From assembly GCF_003254565.1 (NCBI RefSeq), contig NZ_QJRI01000167.1, positions 62,001 through 126,000 of the forward strand: 64,000 nt of DNA. Direction: 5' to 3'. Below, in pieces: positions 42,025 to 51,173 of this stretch (positions are counted from its first letter, which is position 1; every line of letters starts with the position of its first letter). Origin of the DNA: Flavobacterium nitrogenifigens. GTDB lineage: Bacteria > Bacteroidota > Bacteroidia > Flavobacteriales > Flavobacteriaceae. The notes under the pieces are model-generated. The model searched no databases, was not told where the DNA came from, and worked only from the letters and a program-made list of their open reading frames with translations. Made by a program: the position numbers and the translations under genes.

Positions 42025-43626
42025 ATGAAAAACCAATTAGAGACCACTGAAATGGCTATAGAATTCCTAGCCGACAAAAAGCTTGCTTATCCAAAAATCT
42101 GGACAGAAGAAGCAACTGCGTTTATTATCGAATTGCACAAAAAATTCGAATCGCAAAGAAAATTATTGCTTTTGCAGAGGGAACAGAAACAAGTCACTTT
42201 TGATCAGGGAATCATGCCGGTTTTTATTCCAGAAACCAAAAGCATCAGAGAAAGTAATTGGACAGCTGGAGAAATTCCGAAAGATTTACAAGACAGAAGA
42301 GTAGAAATTACTGGACCGGTTGACCGAAAAATGATTATCAATGCTTTGAATTCTGGTGCTAAAACTTTTATGGCAGATTTTGAAGACAGCACTTCACCAA
42401 CCTGGCAAAACTTGATGGATGGACAAATGAATTTAATAGATGCCGTTAATAAAACCATCACATTTACTGATTTGGTTAAACAGAAGTCCTATCATTTAAA
42501 TGAAAAAACTGCAACATTGATTGTTCGTCCAAGAGGTTTGCATTTGCCAGAAAAGCATGTTTTGATTGAAGGAAAAGAGGTTTCAGGTTCTTTGGTAGAT
42601 TTTGGTTTGTATGTTTTTCATAATCATAAAAGACTTTTGGAAAACAATTCTGGACCGTATTTCTACATTCCAAAATTAGAACATTATCTGGAAGCAAGAT
42701 GGTGGAATACTGTAATTGATTTTACCGAGGATTATTTGAAGCTAGAAAGAGGAACGATAAAAGTGACTGTTTTAATTGAAACCATAACCGCAAGTTTTCA
42801 ATTGGATGAAATCATTTATGAATTAAAAGAGCATATCGTTGGCTTGAACTGCGGACGCTGGGATTATATTTTCTCTTACATTAAAAAGTTTAGAAAAAAT
42901 CCAAAATACATTGTTCCAGATCGTGATCAGGTAAATATGACTTCGCCTTTTATGAATGCGTATTCAAATCTAGTAATTCAAAGATGCCATAAACGAGGAA
43001 TTCATGCGATTGGCGGAATGGCTGCACAGATTCCGATTCGAAATAATGAAGAAGCAAATGCTGTCGCTTTCGCAAAAGTAAAAACCGATAAAGAGCGTGA
43101 AGTTCGAAACGGTCATGACGGAACTTGGGTGGCGCATCCAGATTTGGTTGCCATAGCAAAAGAAGTTTTTGATAAAGGAATGCCAACTCCAAATCAGATT
43201 CACGTAAAAAGAGAATATCGAAAAATTACAGAAACCGATTTAATCGAACCGCCAATTGGATTGATCACAGAAAATGGCGTTCGAAAAAACATCAACGTTG
43301 CGGTTTTGTACTTGGCTTCATGGCTAAACGGACAAGGCGCTGCTGCTTTGCATAATTTGATGGAAGATGCCGCAACAGCCGAAATTTCGAGATCACAATT
43401 GTGGCAATGGCTTCAGAATAAAGTGATTTTGGATAATGGCCGAAAATTGGATTTGGTGTATTATCATGAATTGGCTTTGGATGAATTTAGAAAACTCAAA
43501 GAAGAAGTAGGAGCAGAAAATCACGAAAAACAGCAATTTCCATTAGCTGAAAAATTGCTAGAAAGATTAGTTGTAAACCTGCATTTTGTGGATTTCCTTA
43601 CTCTTCCGTGTTATAAATATTTATAG
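42025..43626 (+). CDS. aceB: Malate synthase A
   Basis: 533 residues, the A-type malate synthase. Family marks are MADFEDSTSPTWQN, LNCGRWDYIFSYIKKF, HAIGGMAAQIPI, NGHDGTWVAHPDL and the catalytic-region LASWLNGQGAAALHNLMEDA. It condenses glyoxylate with acetyl-CoA to malate. Isocitrate lyase follows on the same strand after a 326-bp repeat-filled gap. No signal or truncation. Confidence 0.96.
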   Translation: MKNQLETTEMAIEFLADKKLAYPKIWTEEATAFIIELHKKFESQRKLLLLQREQKQVTFDQGIMPVFIPETKSIRESNWTAGEIPKDLQDRRVEITGPVDRKMIINALNSGAKTFMADFEDSTSPTWQNLMDGQMNLIDAVNKTITFTDLVKQKSYHLNEKTATLIVRPRGLHLPEKHVLIEGKEVSGSLVDFGLYVFHNHKRLLENNSGPYFYIPKLEHYLEARWWNTVIDFTEDYLKLERGTIKVTVLIETITASFQLDEIIYELKEHIVGLNCGRWDYIFSYIKKFRKNPKYIVPDRDQVNMTSPFMNAYSNLVIQRCHKRGIHAIGGMAAQIPIRNNEEANAVAFAKVKTDKEREVRNGHDGTWVAHPDLVAIAKEVFDKGMPTPNQIHVKREYRKITETDLIEPPIGLITENGVRKNINVAVLYLASWLNGQGAAALHNLMEDAATAEISRSQLWQWLQNKVILDNGRKLDLVYYHELALDEFRKLKEEVGAENHEKQQFPLAEKLLERLVVNLHFVDFLTLPCYKYL

Positions 43627-43634
43627 ACTTTTAA

Positions 43635-43703
43635 AATCTGCTCAATCTGCCAGATCTGTGGGCTAATATTTTTTTCTCGCAGATTTAGCAGATCAGGCAG
43701 ATA
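43635..43703. repeat. GCAGAT-type short palindrome
   Basis: AATCTGCTCAATCTGCCAGATCT on the left is partly complementary to CGCAGATTTAGCAGATCAGGCAGAT on the right. It is downstream of aceB and may act as its terminator. With the element at 43736-43875 it accounts for most of the aceB-aceA gap (43627-43952), in which I see no gene. Confidence 0.45.
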
Positions 43704-43735
43704 CAATGAAAATCAAACTTAGACTTAAATTGTTT

Positions 43736-43875
43736 AAACACATAGAAACATAGATTTTATTTTTTCTGTAAAAAGAGAAAAGAAAAAAACTGGTTTTTCA
43801 TGCATAGATAACTATGTGTATTGAAACAAGTGAAACGCCTTTAACCACAAAGTATAACTATGTTTCTATGTGTTT
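43736..43875 (+). repeat. MITE-like repeat with terminal inverted repeats, copy A
   Basis: Terminal arms at 43733-43753 and 43858-43878 form a 21-bp perfect inverted repeat (core ACACATAGAAACATAG). Inside lies a 24-nt core (43820-43843, starts ATTGAAACAAGTG) that recurs exactly, inverted, at 46379-46402. The second copy is 46347-46492. Confidence 0.7.
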
Positions 43876-43952
43876 AAAATCTTGGTTCAAACTGAAAACT
43901 GAGAACCGAGACTGAAAACTTTATTAACGAACCACTTTAACTAAACTATATT

Positions 43953-45233
43953 ATGAAAACAACAGAAGACAGAATTCAGGAATTGATTAACGATTGGATT
44001 ACGAACCCAAGATGGAAAGGCGTTGAGCGTCCTTACACTGCGAGTGAAGTAGTAACGCTTCAAGGGTCTTATAAAATTGAGCATTCTATTGCGAAAATGG
44101 GTGCAGAGAAATTATGGAGAAAGTTAAAAAGTCAGGATTATGTTGCGGGTTTGGGAGCGTTGACTGGAAATCAGGCGATTCAGGAAGTCGATGCGGGTTT
44201 AGAAGCGATTTATTTAAGCGGATGGCAGGTTGCGGCTGATGCAAACTTGGCAGGAGAAATGTATCCTGATCAATCGCTTTATCCAGTAAATAGCGTTCCG
44301 ATGGTGGTTAAAAAAATCAACAACGCTTTATTGCGTGCTGATCAGATTCAGACTGTAAATAATATTGAAGATAAAAAAGATTATTTAGTACCAATTGTAG
44401 CCGATGCCGAAGCGGGTTTTGGCGGAAACCTAAATGCTTTCGAATTAATGAAATCAATGATTGAAGCGGGAGCTTCTGGAGTTCACTTTGAAGATCAGTT
44501 AAGTTCTGCAAAAAAGTGTGGACACTTGGGCGGAAAAGTTTTAGTACCAACTCAAGAAGCGATTAACAAATTGATTGCAGCGCGTTTAGCTTCAGATGTT
44601 ATGGGAATTTCGACTTTAATAGTTGCTCGAACAGATGCTGATGCAGCTAATTTATTAACAAGCGATGCCGATCCAAGAGACAGAAAATTTCTAACAGGAG
44701 AAAAAACGGCGGAAGGCTTTTTCTACGTAAAAAACGGAATCGACCAAGGAATTGCAAGAGGTTTGAGTTACGCGCCGTATGCCGATTTAATTTGGATGGA
44801 AACCAGTAATCCCGATTTGGATTATGCGAGAAAATTTGCGAAAGCAATGAAAAAAGAATTTCCAGATAAAATGCTGGCGTATAATTGTTCTCCGTCTTTC
44901 AATTGGGCTGCGAAATTATCAGTGGCAGAAATGGAAACGTTTAGGGAAGATTTGGCTGCAATGGGTTATAGTTTCCAGTTCATTACTTTGGCGGGATTCC
45001 ATGCTTTGAACACAAGTATGTTCGAATTATCTAAAGCCTATAAAGAACGAGGAATGGCTGGGTATTCTGAATTGCAGGAAAGAGAATTCGCTTTACAGAA
45101 AAACGGATTCAGAGCAGTAAAACACCAGGCTTTTGTTGGAACTTCTTATTTTGATGCCGTTCAGAACACAGTAATGTTAGGAAAATCAGCAATAACGGCG
45201 ATGGAACATTCTACAGAGGTTGAGCAATTTTAA
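43953..45233 (+). CDS. aceA: Isocitrate lyase
   Basis: 426 residues. The catalytic KKCGH motif places the nucleophile/acid at C189; [19 protein letters not shown] and YNCSPSFNW are further hallmarks. It cleaves isocitrate to glyoxylate and succinate, and with aceB makes the glyoxylate shunt for growth on acetate or fatty acids. A terminator follows 8 bp after the stop. An independent promoter is not clear in the gap before it. Confidence 0.97.
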   Translation: MKTTEDRIQELINDWITNPRWKGVERPYTASEVVTLQGSYKIEHSIAKMGAEKLWRKLKSQDYVAGLGALTGNQAIQEVDAGLEAIYLSGWQVAADANLAGEMYPDQSLYPVNSVPMVVKKINNALLRADQIQTVNNIEDKKDYLVPIVADAEAGFGGNLNAFELMKSMIEAGASGVHFEDQLSSAKKCGHLGGKVLVPTQEAINKLIAARLASDVMGISTLIVARTDADAANLLTSDADPRDRKFLTGEKTAEGFFYVKNGIDQGIARGLSYAPYADLIWMETSNPDLDYARKFAKAMKKEFPDKMLAYNCSPSFNWAAKLSVAEMETFREDLAAMGYSFQFITLAGFHALNTSMFELSKAYKERGMAGYSELQEREFALQKNGFRAVKHQAFVGTSYFDAVQNTVMLGKSAITAMEHSTEVEQF

Positions 45234-45241
45234 TTCACTAC

Positions 45242-45268
45242 ACACGGTTCATTTTTGAGCCGTGTTTT
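45242..45268 (+). terminator. Terminator after aceA
   Basis: ACACGGTTC pairs with GAGCCGTGT around ATTTTT, followed by T's. Confidence 0.9.
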
Positions 45269-45273
45269 TTTTA

Positions 45274-45408
45274 GCCACAGATTTCACAGATTGAAAGGAT
45301 TAAAAAAATGTCGCCACGAATTACACAAATTTTCACGAATTTTATTTCAATCTAATTCGTGAAAATTTGTGTAATTCGTGGCGAAAAAAAATCTTTTTAA
45401 TCTGTGGC
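45274..45408. repeat. Nested palindrome with a 29-bp perfect inner stem
   Basis: Outer GCCACAGATT and AATCTGTGGC units (45274 onward and 45399-45408) enclose a perfect 29-bp inverted repeat (45313-45341 with 45354-45382, beginning GCCACGAATTACACAAAT). Same unit types as 37667-37803 but nested the opposite way. It lies between the convergent aceA and Crp/Fnr genes. Confidence 0.75.
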
Positions 45409-45414
45409 AAAAAA

Positions 45415-45990
45415 TTATTTTTTCAAAAGACGGGCTTTCATTTTACTGAAAAATTCTGGTGTTACACCAATGAAAGAAGCGATTTGTTTTTGAGGAACTT
45501 TGTGAACTAATGTTCCGTATTTTTTAGTGAATTTTTCGAAACGTTCTTCCGCAGGCAAACTCAAGTTATCCATTAATCTCTGCTGATTTGCAACTAAGGA
45601 ATTTTCAATTAAAATCCTGAAAAAACGTTCTAGCTTCGGAATTTCAAGATACAATTGTTCCTGATTTTCTTTAGATAACAAAACCACTTCAGCTTCTTCC
45701 AAAACTTCAATAAAAAGCTGTCCTGGTTTTTGCGAAAAATAACTGTACATGTCACTCATCCACCAGCCTTCACACGCGAACGAAAGAACATGTTCCACAA
45801 TATTATCATTGATATTGAAACTTCTTAAAATACCTGAATTTACAAAATAGGAATGTTTACAAACTTCTCCCGCGTTTAATAAAACAGTTTTTGCTTTATA
45901 AGTGTTCGTCTCTAATTTAGATAAAAAAAGCGCCTGTTCCTCTGGTGTCAGAGAAACGTGTTTAGCAATATTTTCGAGAATTAATGCCAT
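45415..45990 (-). CDS. Crp/Fnr family transcriptional regulator
   Basis: 191 residues. The cyclic-nucleotide-binding-like domain (~15-120) includes LLNAGEVCKHSYFVNSGILR; the C-terminal HTH is short (QIASFIGVTPEFFSKMKARL). It lacks an Fe-S Cys cluster at the N-terminus, so it is not a classical FNR. Its ATG shares one base with the stop of the upstream small secreted Cys protein, implying translational coupling. Target genes unknown; the YceI/pirin palindromes fit this family's usual site geometry (inference). Confidence 0.9.
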   Translation of the reverse strand: MALILENIAKHVSLTPEEQALFLSKLETNTYKAKTVLLNAGEVCKHSYFVNSGILRSFNINDNIVEHVLSFACEGWWMSDMYSYFSQKPGQLFIEVLEEAEVVLLSKENQEQLYLEIPKLERFFRILIENSLVANQQRLMDNLSLPAEERFEKFTKKYGTLVHKVPQKQIASFIGVTPEFFSKMKARLLKK

Positions 45991-46310
45991 TATTTTTTAT
46001 CGTCTATTAAAGTAAATGAAGTTGCTTTGAATCTGTCTCCTTTGATTTCTCCCGTAACTAAAGCTTTACTGATTGCATTGCAGAAACCTTTTTCAGCGTG
46101 AGCATCACCGTGATCGTGAATTGTAGTTCCATCAACAAAATAGCTTTTTCCGTCAATACGAACAGCTAAATCACAGCTTTTGCCTTTCATTCCGAATTGG
46201 CATTCTCCGCAAGAAGCTTCAACGACTGTTGGTTTGTCAAATTTCTTTTTGTCTTGTGCCTGTACTGCGATTCCAATAAAAAGGAATGTCGCTAAAAGTA
46301 TATTTTTCAT
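45990..46310 (-). CDS. Small secreted Cys-containing protein (DUF6370-like)
   Basis: 106 residues from the ATG at 46310; an earlier in-frame start would add 14 residues before the signal peptide. The signal peptide (~1-19, ending VQAQ) precedes a small domain with CGEC (C34, C37), C46 and C77, and a His-rich loop (DHGDAH). I believe it matches DUF6370, but not firmly. Metal binding is plausible from Cys and His content. It overlaps the Crp/Fnr gene by one base. Confidence 0.75.
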   Translation of the reverse strand: MKNILLATFLFIGIAVQAQDKKKFDKPTVVEASCGECQFGMKGKSCDLAVRIDGKSYFVDGTTIHDHGDAHAEKGFCNAISKALVTGEIKGDRFKATSFTLIDDKK

Positions 46311-46346
46311 AGTTAAGAATTTATAGTTAATCTGTTGTGTGTATGT

Positions 46347-46492
46347 AAACACATAGAATCATAGTTCTGCTTTGTATATAAAGGCGTTTCACTTGTTTCA
46401 ATGCATCCCGATAGCTATCGGGACTATGTGTGAAAACTTGTTTTTTCTTTTCCCTTTTTTATTAGAATTAAAATCTATGTTTCTATGTGTTA
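46347..46492 (-). repeat. MITE-like repeat, inverted copy B
   Basis: Terminal arms AAACACATAGAATCATAG (46347-46364) and CTATGTTTCTATGTGTTA (46475-46492). It is homologous, in reverse orientation, to 43736-43875 over ~140 nt, including an exact 24-nt core. The loop also has a perfect CCCGATAGCTATCGGG palindrome absent from copy A. Confidence 0.7.
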
Positions 46493-46513
46493 AAGAAAAT
46501 TTTTAATTTAATT

Positions 46514-47674
46514 CTACGAATTTACAGTTACTAATTTTGCTGTTTCTTTGGCGCGTTCTGTTACTTCGTTAATTGGAGTCGAAAGTGTATCATGGCTTAA
46601 AACAACTCCCATTCTTCGGTAAGGTCTTGAAGTTGGTTTTCCGAAAATCCTGAAATCGGTTTTGGGTAAAGCTGCTACTTTCTCAATTCCAGTAAAAGTT
46701 GGATTTGTAGAATCTTCTGATGCCAAAATTACAGCACTTGCTCCAGCTTTTTCTAAAGTGATTTCGAAAATTGGAAGACTTAAAATCGCTCTTAAATGCA
46801 ATTCAAATTCATTGAAATTCTGCGTTCCAGCCAAAGTTACCATTCCAGTATCATGAGGACGAGGAGAAAGTTCAGAGAAATAAACGCCTTCTTTCGTTAG
46901 GAAAAATTCAACGCCAAAAAGTCCAGCACCGCCAAGTGCTTCAGTGATTTTTTCGGCCATATCCTGAGCTTCGTATAAATCTTTTTCTGAAACCAAAGCA
47001 GGTTGCCAGCTTTCCTGATAATCGCCTCTTTCTTGTCTGTGTCCAATTGGCGCACAAAACAAAGTTGGATTATTATTTTGAGTAATCGTTAAAAGTGTAA
47101 TTTCAGAATCAAAATTGACAAAAGCTTCTACAATCACTTCGATAACATCGCCACGCGAGCCTGCAACGGCATATTGCCAAGCTTTTTCAATATCGCTTTC
47201 TGTTTTGATAGTCGATTGCCCTTTTCCAGATGAAGACATTAATGGTTTCACGACACAGGGAATTCCAACTTCTTGAACGGCTTTTTGAAGTTCTTCTGCT
47301 GAGGTTGCGTATTTGTATTTTGCAGTTCTTAATCCTAGTTCTTTTGCTGCTAAATCACGAATGGCTTTACGATTCATAGTAAAGTTTGCTGCTTTCGCTG
47401 AAGGAACAACGGTAATGCCTTGTTTTTCATAATCGTAAAAACGTTCGGTGCGAATGGCTTCGATTTCAGGAACGATAAAATCGGGTTGATGTTTGGCTAC
47501 GATTCGGTCAAGTGCTTCACCGTCAAGCATGTTTATGACTTCAAAGTCGTGAGCGACTTGCATGGCTGGTGCATTTTCGTAACTGTCAACTGCAATTATG
47601 GTTTGTCCGATTCGTTGTGCGGCAATGACAAATTCTTTGCCTAATTCGCCTGAACCTAGGAGTAGTATTTTCAT
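46514..47674 (-). CDS. purT: Formate-dependent GAR transformylase
   Basis: 386 residues, ATP-grasp enzyme. [17 protein letters not shown] is the N-terminal motif, with [11 protein letters not shown] for ATP binding and [24 protein letters not shown] for the catalytic metal region. It makes formyl-GAR in purine synthesis using formate and ATP. Monocistronic as far as seen. Confidence 0.96.
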   Translation of the reverse strand: MKILLLGSGELGKEFVIAAQRIGQTIIAVDSYENAPAMQVAHDFEVINMLDGEALDRIVAKHQPDFIVPEIEAIRTERFYDYEKQGITVVPSAKAANFTMNRKAIRDLAAKELGLRTAKYKYATSAEELQKAVQEVGIPCVVKPLMSSSGKGQSTIKTESDIEKAWQYAVAGSRGDVIEVIVEAFVNFDSEITLLTITQNNNPTLFCAPIGHRQERGDYQESWQPALVSEKDLYEAQDMAEKITEALGGAGLFGVEFFLTKEGVYFSELSPRPHDTGMVTLAGTQNFNEFELHLRAILSLPIFEITLEKAGASAVILASEDSTNPTFTGIEKVAALPKTDFRIFGKPTSRPYRRMGVVLSHDTLSTPINEVTERAKETAKLVTVNS

Positions 47675-47769
47675 TTTGGAGTGTTGTAATGTTCTATAAA
47701 CAAAAGTAGTTAATTCAATTAAATTTTGTTGTTCAATATCGATCGAAAAGCTTAACGGATTTGTTTTTA

Positions 47770-48279
47770 CTAATGATCAAATCCTTCAAAAAGTTTGCTT
47801 TTTTTCATGATTTTGTACATTATGAAAGTAATTATAATTGAGAGAAGCCAAAGTAATGGCACTTTTGCTTTTTGATAAAATATTTTTTTTGCTGGAAGCA
47901 TTTTATCTTTTTTCATAGCAGGATAAGCAAAATCGATCCCATTTCTATGCCATACATCCATGTGAGCATTTCCCAAACTATCTATTTCGCTCTCCTCATT
48001 TCTGTTTTTATCAAGTAAAATAATTGTTTTATAATTGTTGAGGTCTTTTGAGTAGCCATCAACTCTTGGTTTGTCATTACCATCAGTATTCAGATAAGTT
48101 AAAGAATCAATAACAATATGTTTCTTTTGATATTTATCGTAGTGAATGTAAATGTCTTTATAGTACAGAATAGTGCCAATATCTCCTATGGCAGGAAAGA
48201 AACCTATTAGCGCAAAGAATGTAGAAAAGGCTCCTATTAATCTTACCCATCTTCTATAATATACATTGTTACTGGTCAA
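47770..48279 (-). CDS. Two-TM membrane protein of unknown function
   Basis: 169 residues with TM helices at ~15-40 and ~140-157 and an extracytoplasmic domain between ([19 protein letters not shown]). The start is a TTG at 48279, lying in the 3' end of the upstream reading frame (11-bp overlap); no ATG in frame is nearby. Family not recognised. The overlap suggests the two genes were one transcript, and the first is broken by an amber codon. Confidence 0.6.
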   Translation of the reverse strand: MTSNNVYYRRWVRLIGAFSTFFALIGFFPAIGDIGTILYYKDIYIHYDKYQKKHIVIDSLTYLNTDGNDKPRVDGYSKDLNNYKTIILLDKNRNEESEIDSLGNAHMDVWHRNGIDFAYPAMKKDKMLPAKKIFYQKAKVPLLWLLSIIITFIMYKIMKKSKLFEGFDH

Positions 48280-48751
48280 ATTTTGAGCTTTTTAGGTTAA
48301 GTTTCATAATTATTAAACTGCTTATAAAAGCTAAGGTCATTAATACAAATGATAGGAATAAAATCATTAGTATCGAAAACATAATTATATATGGAATTTG
48401 TGACTTTAATACAACAGATAATCCATTAATAAATAGTCCGATTATATAAATTGTAAAAAGTGATAGTATAAGTTTAGAACTTACTCCAAAAGAAAACTGA
48501 GAACAGGCTTTAAAATAAGTTATTTGATTTAATGAATAGTTTAATTTTTTAGCAGTATTCCAAAAAATAAAAACAATGAAAATTGGGAATAAGATTCCCT
48601 AGAAAAGTGGATTCCAAAAAATACCGAAATCACATATTTGAATACATAAATCGACGAAAAGGGTTTTTGAAAAAAATAAAAGTGGAAAAAAAGCGGTCAC
48701 AAAAATCCCACCAATAATTGCGTGTTTTTGAATGTTGTTTTTGGCTTCCAT
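48269..48751 (-). pseudogene. Membrane protein gene interrupted by an in-frame amber codon
   Basis: From the ATG at 48751 a frame of 161 codons runs to a TAA at 48269, broken only at codon 51 by TAG (48601-48599). The conceptual protein has about four hydrophobic helices on both sides of the stop: KHAIIGGIFVTAFFPLLFF before it; GILFPIFIVFIFW, LILSLFTIYIIGLFI and IIMFSILMILFLSFVL after it. The same frame continuing without a shift shows recent loss, a sequencing error or readthrough. Downstream it overlaps the 47770-48279 gene by 11 bp. No family recognised. Confidence 0.7.
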
Positions 48752-48852
48752 TTAAATTTAGTTTGGAGAGTAAAGATAAATAAATGGAATTTATTCCCAT
48801 GTAGATTTTGGAAATTCGGCAGATTTGCTTTTAGATACGTTAATCATACAGT

Positions 48853-48983
48853 TTGTCAATTTCGACGAAAGAGAAATCTCCACGAGAAGCTCTACAAAGA
48901 TTGGCTTGTTGGAACGGAGTTACTTACGAAGATTTGCTTCGCCTGTTCGCTATCGCTTGAGTCTCCTTACGTCGAAATGACAA
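48853..48983. repeat. TTGTCA-bounded palindromic repeat
   Basis: Terminal arms TTGTCAATTTCGACG and CGTCGAAATGACAA (one insertion) frame ATCTCCACGAGAAGCTCTACAA-like sequence that resembles the elements at 10712-10800 and 39822-39923. A short apparent frame (plus strand, 48722-48997) lies over it but is not a gene. The gap 48752-49150 otherwise holds only the element at 49009-49124. Confidence 0.55.
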
Positions 48984-49008
48984 TATTGCGGAAATAGCAG
49001 AATATTTA

Positions 49009-49124
49009 ACCGCAAAGAATTACGCAAAGAGCGCTAAGTTTGATTTTAAGTTAAAAAAAAGGTTCGCAAAGATTGGTTTAAAATCTTTGCGAACCTTTGC
49101 GTAATTCTTTGCGCTCTTTGCGGT
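49009..49124. repeat. CGCAAAG palindromic repeat
   Basis: An inner perfect 14-bp stem, GGTTCGCAAAGATT (49061-49074) with AATCTTTGCGAACC (49082-49095), is flanked by CGCAAAG-type units whose order differs on the two sides (ACCGCAAAGAATTACGC left, GCGCTCTTTGCGGT right). It lies downstream of the U32 peptidase gene and may terminate it. Confidence 0.6.
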
Positions 49125-49150
49125 AAAAAAAACGTTGCGGTTAAATATTA

Positions 49151-51025
49151 TTAATGAAAATGATCTTCTTCAATCTCAAATTCAGCATCTTTTTCCCAGA
49201 TTTCCATTTCGCAGGGTTTGCAGTTGAATTTTAGTTTGTATTCCAATTCTCCTTGTTTTAAAACTAAAGGTTCTTTTACTTTAACGCCCACTATATCTTT
49301 TTGGTGAATCGGGCATTTTTTTAATTCGTATTTAATGCAATATTTGGTTGTCATTACACGAGATTTTCCTGGATCCCATTGTAATTCGAATGCTTTTTCG
49401 ATTTCGGTAACACCGTGGCGTTCGTAGAATTTACGAGCCGTTTTGTTTGAAACATTGTACATGAAATCCAGTTTGGTTTCTGGATATGGATGTGACGTTT
49501 TTACCAATTGGTGTTCTTCACGAACGTAATTTGCCAAACGAATTTCGGTCAATTGATCGTAAACAGTTCTTCTCATTTCATTGATTTTTGAAATAGGAAG
49601 GAACCAGTTTTGAGAAAACATGATAGTAATTTCATCAGCTGTATAAGGCGTAAAACCTGTTTTTGCTAATTGCGTTTTGATGTTTTCTTCTATAGATTCG
49701 CCTGTTTTTGTTTGCTCTTTTGGGTGTTCTAAGTTAACAGTACTTACATTTCCATCTTCATCGGTTGCGATTAATTCGAAACCAGTTTCAGTTTCAGTAA
49801 GCAATAAAGTGGTGCTTAATTTACGAACAGCACTGTCTTCTCTTTCTACAATTTTGATGAAAGCAGCGTCGTTATTTCTGTATATGAAAGTTCCGTCTTT
49901 TATTTCTTTTAAAACGTTTGGATAAACTTTTCCGTTTTCGGCTTTGTTTACGTAGATTCCATCGGCTTCGTTATTTTCGTTAATGAAGCAAAGTCCGTCA
50001 CCGTTGTTTAATAATTCGCCATTTTCGATTTCGTAAGCGCCGCCAACAGTTCGGATTAATTTACCGATATATTGACCTTTTGATTTTGGGCTTTCCCAAG
50101 AACCAATTGAGCTGTGTCTTTCGTTAACGAAATAATCGGTATAACCACGGTTAAAAGTTCTGTTTAATGCAGAATCGAAGGTATATGTACATTTTCCAGA
50201 AGAAGCTTTTGTGTATTTATCGCTTCCAGGACCTTCTAAATAACTGTCTAATTTCTGACGAAGATAAGATACGTTGTTTTTAACGTAGGCTACGTCTTTT
50301 AATCGACCTTCGATTTTGAAAGAAACGATTCCTGCTTCGATCAAATTCGGAATCTGATCGGAAATATCTAAATCTTTAATAGAAAGCAAGTGACTGTTTC
50401 TGATTAACGTATCTCCGTTTCCGTCGATTAAGTTATAAGGTAAACGGCAGTTTTGTGCGCAAGAACCACGATTGGCACTGCGTTCTCCGTTTGCCACACT
50501 CATATAGCAGTTTCCGCTGAAAGAAACACATAAAGCTCCAGTTACGAAAAACTCTAATTCAACATCAGCGTGATCGTATATAGTTTTAATTTGATGCAAG
50601 TTTAATTCACGTGCTAAAACGACACGTTTGATACCAGCATCTTTTAAGAATTTAATTTTATCAGCATCACGATTATTAGCTTGTGTGCTGGCGTGAAGTA
50701 CGATAGGAGGCAAGTCCATTTCCATAATCGCCATATCTTGAATAATCAAGGCATCGACACCAATATCGTATAATTCCCAGATCATGGCGCGACAAGTTTC
50801 TAATTCGTTATCATATAAAATGGTATTGATAACTACAAAAACCTGAGCGTTAAATAAGTGCGCATATTTTACAAGTTCAGCAACATCTTCGATTGAGTTG
50901 TTGGCATTTGAACGTGCTCCAAATTGCGGTGCGCCAATATAAACTGCATCGGCACCACTATTTATAGCAGCGATTCCTCCAATTAAATCTCTAGCAGGAG
51001 CTAATATTTCGATTTTCTTCTTCAT
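49151..51025 (-). CDS. Peptidase U32 family protein
   Basis: 624 residues. The U32 core (APARDLIGGIAAINSGADAVYIG at the start; HASTQANNRDADKIKFL; ELEFFVTGALCVSFSGNCYMS with the Cys-rich segment SRGSCAQNCRLPY-like, here ANRGSCAQNCRLPYN) is followed by C-terminal domains ending with KKCPIHQKD and FNCKPCEMEIW. Family members include RNA-hydroxylating RlhA/YdcP-like and ubiquinone-synthesis proteins; long forms of this type resemble RlhA, so peptidase activity should not be assumed. Confidence 0.87.
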   Translation of the reverse strand: MKKKIEILAPARDLIGGIAAINSGADAVYIGAPQFGARSNANNSIEDVAELVKYAHLFNAQVFVVINTILYDNELETCRAMIWELYDIGVDALIIQDMAIMEMDLPPIVLHASTQANNRDADKIKFLKDAGIKRVVLARELNLHQIKTIYDHADVELEFFVTGALCVSFSGNCYMSVANGERSANRGSCAQNCRLPYNLIDGNGDTLIRNSHLLSIKDLDISDQIPNLIEAGIVSFKIEGRLKDVAYVKNNVSYLRQKLDSYLEGPGSDKYTKASSGKCTYTFDSALNRTFNRGYTDYFVNERHSSIGSWESPKSKGQYIGKLIRTVGGAYEIENGELLNNGDGLCFINENNEADGIYVNKAENGKVYPNVLKEIKDGTFIYRNNDAAFIKIVEREDSAVRKLSTTLLLTETETGFELIATDEDGNVSTVNLEHPKEQTKTGESIEENIKTQLAKTGFTPYTADEITIMFSQNWFLPISKINEMRRTVYDQLTEIRLANYVREEHQLVKTSHPYPETKLDFMYNVSNKTARKFYERHGVTEIEKAFELQWDPGKSRVMTTKYCIKYELKKCPIHQKDIVGVKVKEPLVLKQGELEYKLKFNCKPCEMEIWEKDAEFEIEEDHFH

Positions 51026-51173
51026 TTCTAAAACTTTAGACTTTTGTGGTATTCCCGAAAAAAAGTGTGCAAAGGTCTAATAAATATTCCGAGTTTGCTA
51101 GTGATGAAGCGATTTTTTTGAAATTGTTAACTTAATATGGAATGATGATGGTTAAAATGCATATGGTTATATT

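Noticed and set aside
43627-43952. Small RNA or leader gene between aceB and aceA
   Set aside because: The gap is explained by two palindromic repeats; no separate promoter-terminator pair was seen.
48722-48997. 91-codon plus-strand frame
   Set aside because: It covers the start of the broken membrane gene and a palindromic repeat; composition is repeat-like and no family is seen.
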